Translations under genes and position numbers: made by a program
Assembly (NCBI GenBank): GCA_002331625.1
Contig: DCZN01000072.1
Span: 1 to 5,184 of the forward strand
Direction of reading: 5' to 3'
DNA from: Nitrospira sp. UBA2083
Lineage (GTDB): Bacteria > Nitrospirota > Nitrospiria > Nitrospirales > Nitrospiraceae
DNA: 5,184 nucleotides
Notes under the pieces: model-generated
Databases searched by the model: none
Told to the model about the DNA's origin: nothing
What the model saw: only the letters and a program-made list of their open reading frames with translations
In this document: positions 1 through 5,184 of the stretch, in pieces
How the letters are laid out: every line of letters begins with the position of its first letter
Position numbering within the stretch: the stretch's first letter is position 1

Positions 1-645
1 ACGCTTCTGGACCGAGACCCCCTCTCACCTCTGGGCATTCCTCAGGAGCCGTCTCTCACGCCGCTCGACACTACTCTCGACGAGCTACACCGTCTCGCCT
101 TGAACGCCAGACCGGAGTTGAAAGCCGCCGAACTGGCGGTCCGACACAGCGAGCAGTCGCGCGCGCTCGCCCAGCGTCAGTACTATCCGGACTTCAACGT
201 GATGTTTCAGCGATTCCAAAACTTTCAGGCCAATGACGGCTTTGGCGCCTACGTGGCGATGACCATCCCCTTCGCGCTCTGGACGAAGCCGAAGCATGAC
301 GCGGGTGTCCAAGAAGCCGCAGCGTCGGTCGCAGCCGCGCGGGCACAACAGCACACGTTGGAAAATCTCACCCGTTTTCAGGTCAACGACCTCTTGGCCA
401 AGGTCCGGGCGAGTCAACAGGTGGCCAGGCTGTATCACACCACGATCCTGCCCCAGGCCGTGCAGAACTTGGAGGCGGCGCGGGTGGGATACCGCGCGGG
501 AACGGGAGGGTTCCTGGATCTTATTGATACGCAGCGGGCCTGGCGAGGATTTCAACATGAGTACTACCGGGCGCTGGTCGAGCGGGAGTACCGACTCGCG
601 GAACTCGAACAGGTGATCGGAACCGATCTGAATGGAAACAGCTAA
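1..645 (+). CDS. TolC-family outer-membrane efflux channel, CusC-like, C-terminal part (5' truncated by window)
   Basis: This is the C-terminal 214 residues of an outer-membrane factor, the trimeric channel that carries substrate from an RND pump and its adaptor across the outer membrane. The reading frame is open from base 1 to the TAA at 643-645, so the true start is upstream. An in-frame TTG at 100 is not a credible start because the homologous sequence continues before it. Visible family features, in fragment numbering, are a RPEL-type helix start (37-40), the YYPDF turn leading into a beta strand (61-65), the second membrane strand VAMTIPFALW (85-94), a long Ala/Gln-rich helical region (about 98-155), and the GYRAGTGGFLDLIDTQR signature (163-179) typical of the second OEP repeat. 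The gene ends 17 bp before the CusB-like adaptor, so it is almost certainly co-transcribed with it. By position it is the CusC partner. The sequence of the channel itself says nothing about metal specificity, so I give no symbol. Family assignment is firm; the exact subfamily is inferred from the neighbours. Confidence 0.93.
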   Translation, partial: TLLDRDPLSPLGIPQEPSLTPLDTTLDELHRLALNARPELKAAELAVRHSEQSRALAQRQYYPDFNVMFQRFQNFQANDGFGAYVAMTIPFALWTKPKHDAGVQEAAASVAAARAQQHTLENLTRFQVNDLLAKVRASQQVARLYHTTILPQAVQNLEAARVGYRAGTGGFLDLIDTQRAWRGFQHEYYRALVEREYRLAELEQVIGTDLNGNS

Positions 646-650
646 CAAAT

Positions 651-656
651 GGAGGA
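651..656 (+). promoter_or_regulatory. Shine-Dalgarno site of the adaptor gene
   Basis: GGAGGA lies 6 bases before the ATG at 663, a near-ideal ribosome-binding site. It supports 663 as the start and contrasts with the pump gene downstream, which has no such sequence. Confidence 0.85.
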
Positions 657-662
657 AAGACC

Positions 663-2381
663 ATGAGTCAAGACATGCGCAGAAAAGGTCTTGTTGTCGG
701 TGTCGCAGTCGTCAGTTTGTTCGTCGGGATCACAGCCGGATTCTTTGCCGCGCATCGGATGATGAGCGATATGTCGGGGATGAAGGGAAGTGGGGAGATG
801 AAGAGCCATGAGATGGAAGATATGTCCATGAAGGGGATGTCGATGGAAGGCGCAAAGCCCACGAGAGACATGGAACCGATGCCAGGCATGTCGGACGCTC
901 CGTCCGGGGCTGTAACTGTTCCGGCTGTGGCAAGACAGTTGATCGGCGTCCGCAGTGCCCCGACAGCCCACGCAACGCTGGAGGAAGAGATCCGGACGGT
1001 CGGCACGGTCGGTTACGACGAACGGCGGTTCACGCAAGTGACGCTGAAAACCTCTGGCTGGGTTCGAGAGGTCTTTGTCGATTCGATCGGGCGACCGGTG
1101 CGCAAAGGTGAACCGCTCTTCACTGTTTATTCGCCGGATCTCACGGCCACGCAAGACGAGTATCTCCTCGCCCTTAAAACACGGGCGCAACTGGCCGAGA
1201 GCCCGCTCGACGACGCGAAAGCCAACGCCGATGCGCTCGTGGCGAGTGCGCGGGAGCGCTTGCGACTCTGGGATGTGACCGATTCACAGATCGAGGCTCT
1301 TGAGCGTCGAGGCCAAGCCGAGCCGATGCTGACGATCTATGCCCCTTCCTCCGGGATCGTAATGAAACGTGAGGCCTTGCCGGGGAAGTACGTGGAGCCG
1401 AGCGTGACTCTCTACGAGATTGCGGATCTCTCCACGGTCTGGATCTCTGCCGATATTTATGAATCGGAAATGGCGGTCACGAAAGTTGGTCAGCCGGCCT
1501 TGATCACATTTGCCGCCTATCCGGGAGAAACATTCAGCGGCAAGGTGGCCTATGTCTATCCAACACTGAACACCGAAGCCCGTACTGTAAGAGTACGTCT
1601 GGAATTGCCGAATCATGAGATGAAATTGAAGCCGGGCATGTATGGGAACGTGACTGTGCGGACGAATGTAGCCAGGACTTTAGTCGTACCAAAGGAAGCC
1701 GTACTGAATACCGGGCTTCGTCAACTCGTCTTCATGGATCGCGGGCAAGGCCGGTATGAACCTACTTTAGTCAAACTGGGGCGTCGTAGTCAGGATGCAG
1801 TGGAAGTGATGGAAGGACTCAAAGAAGGGGATCGGATCGTCACATCGGCCAATTTCTTGTTGGACGCGGAAAGTAAATTGGCATCGGCTTCGAGCATGCA
1901 GAGCATGATGGGCCGGATCGGTATGGGCGACTGGCAAATGCGTGGCGCCTATGAAGCCAAGATGGAAGGGATGGCTGGAATGCAAGGAATGTCAAGCATG
2001 AAAAACATGAGCGGCATGCCGAGTATGGATTTGGGTTCAGCCAAAGCCATCTCCGAAACCCGCAAGGTGGCTGGATACACCCTGACCTTCACGACCTTGC
2101 CCGAAACGCCCAAGGCGGGTGCGGAGATCCTCAAGCTCAGGGTGACGAATCCGAGCGGCAAACCAGTGCCCAATGCGCACGTTCTGTTCGTCTATACCAT
2201 GCCGATGCCAGGCATGACCGATTCCAAGGTGACGGCGCACCACACCAAGGACGGACTCTATGAAGGCAAGGTGATGTTCGGCATGGGCGGTACTTGGGTC
2301 GTGACTGTCAACGTGACCATCCCAGGCCAAGCACCGGTTATGGAAAAGTTTCAATTCATGGTTGCCGGAGGAGGCATGTAA
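663..2381 (+). CDS. cusB: CusB-like RND periplasmic adaptor (membrane fusion protein) with two Met-rich tracts and a C-terminal YtkA/FixH-like domain
   Basis: This 572-residue protein is the periplasmic adaptor linking the inner-membrane pump to the outer-membrane channel. In E. coli, CusB also passes Cu(I)/Ag(I) to the pump through N-terminal methionines. The start at 663 has a strong Shine-Dalgarno site and gives a basic, hydrophobic N-terminus (RRK at 6-8, membrane segment about 9-30) without a lipobox Cys, so it is probably an uncleaved anchor or a signal peptide. Next come Met-rich tract 1 (33-76), the first half of the lipoyl-like domain (about 128-160), the helical hairpin (about 161-218), the second lipoyl half (about 222-255, YAPSSG at 226-231), a beta-barrel ending near LKPGM (322-326), and the membrane-proximal domain to about 408. 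Met-rich tract 2 (412-455) follows, then a beta-rich domain (about 468-567) with MPMPGM (513-518) and GLYEGKVMFGMGGTW (531-545), resembling YtkA/FixH-like domains. E. coli CusB is only about 400 residues and ends after the core. The protein has about 43 Met and no Cys, which fits thioether binding of Cu(I) or Ag(I). The core assignment is firm; the C-terminal domain family comes from motif recognition. Confidence 0.93.
   Translation: MSQDMRRKGLVVGVAVVSLFVGITAGFFAAHRMMSDMSGMKGSGEMKSHEMEDMSMKGMSMEGAKPTRDMEPMPGMSDAPSGAVTVPAVARQLIGVRSAPTAHATLEEEIRTVGTVGYDERRFTQVTLKTSGWVREVFVDSIGRPVRKGEPLFTVYSPDLTATQDEYLLALKTRAQLAESPLDDAKANADALVASARERLRLWDVTDSQIEALERRGQAEPMLTIYAPSSGIVMKREALPGKYVEPSVTLYEIADLSTVWISADIYESEMAVTKVGQPALITFAAYPGETFSGKVAYVYPTLNTEARTVRVRLELPNHEMKLKPGMYGNVTVRTNVARTLVVPKEAVLNTGLRQLVFMDRGQGRYEPTLVKLGRRSQDAVEVMEGLKEGDRIVTSANFLLDAESKLASASSMQSMMGRIGMGDWQMRGAYEAKMEGMAGMQGMSSMKNMSGMPSMDLGSAKAISETRKVAGYTLTFTTLPETPKAGAEILKLRVTNPSGKPVPNAHVLFVYTMPMPGMTDSKVTAHHTKDGLYEGKVMFGMGGTWVVTVNVTIPGQAPVMEKFQFMVAGGGM
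759..890 (+). other. Met-rich tract 1 of the adaptor (residues 33-76)
   Basis: Thirteen Met occur in 44 residues immediately after the N-terminal membrane segment, at positions 33, 34, 37, 40, 46, 51, 54, 56, 59, 61, 70, 73 and 76. They sit in MxM and MxxM spacings (for example SMKGMSM and MEPMPGM), with a single His (H49) and no Cys. In E. coli CusB the equivalent disordered N-terminal segment uses Met to accept Cu(I)/Ag(I) from CusF and hand it to CusA. This tract is considerably richer, and a metal-capture role is inferred by analogy. Confidence 0.85.
1896..2027 (+). repeat. Met-rich tract 2 of the adaptor with an exact Mxx repeat (residues 412-455)
   Basis: A second block of 13 Met in 44 residues links the adaptor core to the C-terminal domain. 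From 1962 to 2027 an ATG recurs exactly every 9 bases, giving eight Met at 434, 437, 440, 443, 446, 449, 452 and 455. The first three units (MEG, MAG, MQG) are also similar in DNA. Later units (MSS, MKN, MSG, MPS) have diverged and use different serine codons (TCA, AGC, AGT), which suggests that the Met spacing is kept by selection on the protein. There is no His or Cys in the tract. A flexible Cu(I)/Ag(I)-binding linker is inferred. Confidence 0.85.
2064..2363 (+). other. YtkA/FixH-like C-terminal domain of the adaptor (residues about 468-567)
   Basis: After the second Met-rich tract the protein continues for about 100 residues with an alternating beta pattern: GYTLTFTTLP (471-480), a KLRVTNPSGKPVPNAHVLF strand pair (491-509), MPMPGM (513-518), GLYEGKVMF (531-539), GGTWVVTVNV (542-551) and a final strand. 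This order, with an MPM-type motif and a late G-x-W strand, resembles YtkA-like/FixH-like immunoglobulin-type domains. Possible metal ligands are M513, M515, M518, H506, H526, H527, M538 and M541. The family call is from memory of motifs, and the boundaries are approximate. Confidence 0.65.
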
Positions 2382-2405
2382 CCGTGGGACGCCCGCTTTC
2401 CACGG
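2382..2405 (+). other. Hairpin 1 directly after the adaptor stop codon
   Basis: The arms CCGTGGGA (2382-2389) and TTCCACGG (2398-2405) pair over 8 bp with one G-T wobble, closing an 8-base loop. The hairpin starts at the base after the TAA stop. It is followed by AAAA rather than a T-run, so it is not a standard terminator for the + strand. Confidence 0.5.
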
Positions 2406-2410
2406 GAAAA

Positions 2411-2430
2411 CAGCCTGTCTTGGCAGGCTG
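2411..2430 (+). other. Hairpin 2 in the adaptor-pump gap
   Basis: The arms CAGCCTG (2411-2417) and CAGGCTG (2424-2430) form a perfect 7-bp stem around a 6-base loop. A G-run follows instead of a T-run, so intrinsic termination is not expected. Candidate roles are mRNA stability, processing, or tuning of pump expression relative to the adaptor. Confidence 0.55.
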
Positions 2431-2466
2431 GGGGGTGGGAGGGCGCAACAGCCCGCGGGATGGGGG
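2430..2466 (+). other. G-rich run upstream of the pump start
   Basis: This stretch contains G-runs at 2430-2435, 2437-2439, 2441-2443, 2457-2459 and 2462-2466, plus the 8-base palindrome CCCGCGGG at 2452-2459. The G-runs could in principle form a G-quadruplex with one long loop, or mask the weak ribosome-binding region of the pump gene. The only Shine-Dalgarno-like element near the start is GGGGGAT at 2462-2468, which is not a good match to the anti-Shine-Dalgarno sequence. Function is not known. Confidence 0.35.
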
Positions 2467-2476
2467 ATAAAAAACA

Positions 2477-5184
2477 ATGATCGCACGACTCATCGAAGGG
2501 AGTGCCCGCAATCCAGTCCTCGTTATCCTCTGTGTGTTGCTGCTGAGCGGCTGGGGTCTGTGGGCGGTATTTCAGGTTCCTCTGGATGCCATTCCAGACC
2601 TTTCGGACGTTCAGGTGATCGTCTACACCGAGTGGCAGGGCCGCAGTCCCACGCTCATTGAGGATCAAATCACCTATCCGGTTGTGACCGCTCTGCTCGC
2701 GGGACCCAGAGTCAAACGAGTCCGAGGTGTCTCGGAGTACGGCGTCTCCTATGTCTATGTGATTTTCGAAGACCGGACCGACCTCTACTGGGCACGAAGT
2801 CGTGTCCTCGAATATCTCCAGAAGCTCACCGGCAAGTTGCCGATGGGTGTCACGCCGACACTGGGACCGGATGCGACTGGAGTCGGGTGGGTCTATCAGT
2901 ACGCGTTGGTAGACGAATCGGGGATGCACGACCTTGCACAGCTACGGAGCCTTCAGGACTGGTACCTGCGTTACCAACTGGAGAGTGTGCCAGGTGTGGC
3001 AGAAGTATCAGCGATCGGTGGATTCGTCAAACAATATCAAATCGAGGTGGACCCGAACACCTTGGCAGCCTATCGGCTGCCGATTCAAAAGGTCATCGAA
3101 GCCGTCCGTAACAGCAACGCGGAGGTGAGCGGCAGGGTGTTGGAGATGGCCGGTACCGAGTACGTCATTCGGGGACGTGGTTACCTTCGGTCGGTTGATG
3201 AGATTGAACTGATTCCCGTCGGCACGGATGGACGAGGTACGCCCGTTCTGGTTCGAGACATCGGGCATGTCCAACTCGGGCCGGACCAGCGGCGGGGTAT
3301 CGCCGAATTGGATGGCAAGGGCCAGACGGTCGGGGGAATCGTGATCATGCGGGCTGGAGAGAACGCGCTCGACGTGATCGAGCGGATCAAAGCCAGGCTG
3401 AAAGAAATCACACCGGCCTTGCCCGAGGGCATACGCATTGTTCCCACCTACGATCGGTCCGACCTCATTTATCGTGCGATTGCCATTCTCCGCGAGAAAC
3501 TGCTCGAGGAAAGTGTGATCGTCAGCCTGATTGCGGTGCTATTCTTATTCCACTTCCGAAGCGCCCTAGTCGCCATTCTCATCTTACCGGTTGCGGTATT
3601 GCTGGCGTTTATTCCCATGGCCTACTTGAAGATTACGTCCAACATCATGTCGTTGGGCGGGATCGCCATTGCTATTGGTGCCATGGTCGATGCCGCGATC
3701 GTGATGGTCGAGAATGCCCATAAACGGCTAGAGCAATCTCCCTTGGGCAACCGAACGGACATCATCATTGCTGCCGCGAAAGAAGTCGGGCGGCCCCTGT
3801 TCTTTTCACTCCTGGTAATTGCCGTGTCGTTCCTGCCGATCTTTGCCCTGGAAGCGCAGGAAGGACGACTCTTCACACCTCTGGCCTACACTAAGACCTT
3901 TTCAATGCTCTTTGCCACCGCGCTCTCGGTGACGTTGGCGCCCGTGCTGATGGTGGTCCTGATTCGAGGCCACATCCGAGCGGAAACCAAGAACCCCTTG
4001 AACCGGCTGCTGATCGCACTGTATCGGCCCATCCTCTCGAGGGCGTTGCGAGTCAGGTGGTTGACACTGGGTCTGGCAGTAGCGGCAGTAGCCATCACAG
4101 TACCGGTGTTTTCTCGACTCGGCGCGGAGTTCATGCCACCGCTGAATGAGGGCACCATACTCTACATGCCGACCACCGTCCCGGGCCTTTCAATCCCCGA
4201 AGCGACGAAGGTCTTGCAGGTTCAGGATCAGTTACTCACGACCTTCCCTGAAGTGGAACGGGTGTTCGGCAAGATGGGGAAGGCTCAGACCGCCACCGAC
4301 CCGGCCTTCGTCGGCATGGCGGAGATCACCGTTACTCTCAAACCGGAAGCGCAATGGCGAGCAGGTATGACCTGGGACCGATTACTGGATGAGATGGATG
4401 CCAAACTGCGCATCCCTGGCTTTCCGAACATCTGGTGGATGCCGATTCAGACTCGCACGGAAATGATCACGACCGGTGTCCGGAGTCCGGTCGGAATCAA
4501 GGTGCTGGGGCCGGATTTAAAGACGATAGAACGCATCAGCGTCGAGATCGAACAGGCCTTGGCGACCGTGCCCGGCACCAGAAGTGCCTTCGCCGAACGG
4601 CTCAATGAAGGCTATTACCTGGATCTGATCGTCAATCGGCGTGAGGCAGCCCGCTATGGCCTGACGGTGGGAGATGTGCAAACGGTGATCACCTCGGCCA
4701 TCGGGGGGGAAACGGTGACGACCACGGTGGAAGGGCGGGAACGGTATCCGGTCAATGTTCGCTACAAGCGCGAGTTGCGCGACGATCCGGACCGGCTCAA
4801 ACGGGTGCTGATTCCCACGCCGACCGGTGCGCAGATTCCCCTTGGACAAATCGCGGAGATGGTAATCACGCAGGGACCCCCGTCGATCGCGGATGAGGCG
4901 GGTTCACTCGCCGGCCTGGTCTCGGTGTCGGTCGGTGACCGCGACTTGCGTGGCTATGTCCAAGATGCCCAGCAAGTAGTCCGCGAGAAGGTCACGATCC
5001 CATCCGGTTACCGGCTGATTTGGACCGGCCAGTACGAACACCTGGTGCGGGCGGAAGAACGGTTGAAGCTGGTGGTCCCTGTGACCCTGGCCGTGATTCT
5101 ATTGCTCCTGTATCTCAATTTCCAATCACTCACGAAATCGCTGATTGTGCTCTTGTCCGTCCCCTTCGCCGTGATCGGAGCCAT
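2477..5184 (+). CDS. cusA: CusA-like heavy-metal RND efflux pump, Cu(I)/Ag(I) type (3' end beyond window)
   Basis: This is the inner-membrane, proton-driven pump of the complex. The window holds about 902 codons with no stop; the family is about 1,040 residues, so roughly the last 135 are missing. ATG 2477 is the first possible start because an in-frame TAA lies at 2468-2470, and it gives the family-typical MIARLIEGSARNPVLV. Landmarks are TM1 (about 13-33), PDLSDVQV, the GPDATGVGW motif (130-138), TM2-TM4 (about 343-412) with the proton-relay D405 in GAMVDAA, and two further TM segments from about 866. The three E. coli CusA binding-site methionines (573, 623, 672) align to M564, M614 and M663. 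The transport-path residues E567, D617, E625 and R669 align to E558, D608, E616 and R660; R83 is kept and K678 becomes R669. TM methionines 391, 403 and 410 are present, and 486 and 501 correspond to M477 and M492. The constant shift of 9 comes from a shorter loop after KRLE (about 417). The methionine triad argues for Cu(I)/Ag(I) rather than Zn/Co/Cd (CzcA). The E. coli pair M271/M755 is replaced by Q271/T746. Confidence 0.94.
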   Translation, partial: MIARLIEGSARNPVLVILCVLLLSGWGLWAVFQVPLDAIPDLSDVQVIVYTEWQGRSPTLIEDQITYPVVTALLAGPRVKRVRGVSEYGVSYVYVIFEDRTDLYWARSRVLEYLQKLTGKLPMGVTPTLGPDATGVGWVYQYALVDESGMHDLAQLRSLQDWYLRYQLESVPGVAEVSAIGGFVKQYQIEVDPNTLAAYRLPIQKVIEAVRNSNAEVSGRVLEMAGTEYVIRGRGYLRSVDEIELIPVGTDGRGTPVLVRDIGHVQLGPDQRRGIAELDGKGQTVGGIVIMRAGENALDVIERIKARLKEITPALPEGIRIVPTYDRSDLIYRAIAILREKLLEESVIVSLIAVLFLFHFRSALVAILILPVAVLLAFIPMAYLKITSNIMSLGGIAIAIGAMVDAAIVMVENAHKRLEQSPLGNRTDIIIAAAKEVGRPLFFSLLVIAVSFLPIFALEAQEGRLFTPLAYTKTFSMLFATALSVTLAPVLMVVLIRGHIRAETKNPLNRLLIALYRPILSRALRVRWLTLGLAVAAVAITVPVFSRLGAEFMPPLNEGTILYMPTTVPGLSIPEATKVLQVQDQLLTTFPEVERVFGKMGKAQTATDPAFVGMAEITVTLKPEAQWRAGMTWDRLLDEMDAKLRIPGFPNIWWMPIQTRTEMITTGVRSPVGIKVLGPDLKTIERISVEIEQALATVPGTRSAFAERLNEGYYLDLIVNRREAARYGLTVGDVQTVITSAIGGETVTTTVEGRERYPVNVRYKRELRDDPDRLKRVLIPTPTGAQIPLGQIAEMVITQGPPSIADEAGSLAGLVSVSVGDRDLRGYVQDAQQVVREKVTIPSGYRLIWTGQYEHLVRAEERLKLVVPVTLAVILLLLYLNFQSLTKSLIVLLSVPFAVIGA

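Noticed and set aside
100..102. TTG as start codon of the channel gene
   Set aside because: The frame is open to base 1, and a family-typical sequence precedes it, so the gene simply begins outside the window.
85..648. Long minus-strand open frame of about 187 codons opposite the channel gene
   Set aside because: The + strand encodes a clear TolC-family protein here. The minus frame has no recognisable domain and is explained by GC-rich codon bias in the opposite strand.
642..1190. Minus-strand open frame rich in His and Cys opposite the adaptor N-terminus
   Set aside because: The His residues are mostly the reverse complement of ATG (CAT) from the Met-rich tract on the + strand. It is not an independent metal-binding protein.
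1580..1596. Inverted repeat CGTAC/GTACG inside the adaptor gene
   Set aside because: Only a 5-bp stem within conserved coding sequence, expected by chance.
2411..2430. Hairpin 2 as an intrinsic terminator
   Set aside because: On the + strand it is followed by G rather than T. On the - strand it is followed by TTTT then C, which is too short a T-run, and no minus-strand gene would need it.
2420..2471. Possible internal promoter for the pump (TTGGCA at 2420-2425)
   Set aside because: No -10-like hexamer lies at 16-18 bp spacing. The only AT-rich box (GATAAA at 2466-2471) is 40 bases away.
2362..2661. Plus-strand open frame of about 99 codons spanning the gap, possible small gene between adaptor and pump
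   Set aside because: It overlaps the adaptor's end and about 180 bases of the pump in another frame, its composition is arbitrary, and no CusF-like motif is present.
2351..2929. Minus-strand open frame of about 192 codons covering the adaptor-pump gap
   Set aside because: It overlaps both real genes, resembles no known protein, and lies opposite conserved CusA N-terminal coding sequence.

Overview
The window lies inside a tripartite heavy-metal efflux operon of the Cus/Sil (Cu(I)/Ag(I)) type from a Gram-negative bacterium. Three genes run on the + strand with no gene outside the set: the 3' end of an outer-membrane TolC-family channel gene (1-645, start outside the window), a complete CusB-like periplasmic adaptor (663-2381), and the first ~902 codons of a CusA-like RND pump (2477 to the window edge). 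The sequence is moderately GC-rich. The style of the proteins reminds me of Nitrospirota or a similar environmental lineage, but that is recall only; nothing in the window fixes the taxon.

Layout: the channel and adaptor genes are separated by only 17 bp, with a strong Shine-Dalgarno sequence for the adaptor. The adaptor and pump genes are separated by 95 bp that can form two hairpins, followed by a G-rich run, and the pump has no canonical Shine-Dalgarno sequence. Any promoter or CusRS-type operator must lie upstream of the window. There is no cusF gene between the channel and the adaptor, where E. coli has one (cusCFBA).

How the parts work together: the pump would take Cu(I)/Ag(I) from the periplasm (and possibly the cytoplasm) using the proton gradient, the adaptor would bridge it to the channel, and the channel would release metal outside. 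The metal assignment rests on the pump. The three methionines of the E. coli CusA binding site (M573, M623, M672) align to M564, M614 and M663, with a constant 9-residue offset caused by one shorter loop. The proton-relay aspartate D405 is also present.

The most interesting part is the adaptor. A normal CusB core is bracketed by two methionine-rich tracts, each with 13 Met in 44 residues. The second contains eight Met at an exact three-residue spacing. The protein then continues into a C-terminal domain resembling the YtkA/FixH-like family, with its own MPMPGM motif. This may be a built-in substitute for the missing CusF chaperone. A second oddity is that the pump lacks both members of the methionine pair (E. 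coli M271/M755) below the binding site. I see no evidence of a wholly new system; this is a recognisable Cus-type operon with an unusual adaptor architecture.
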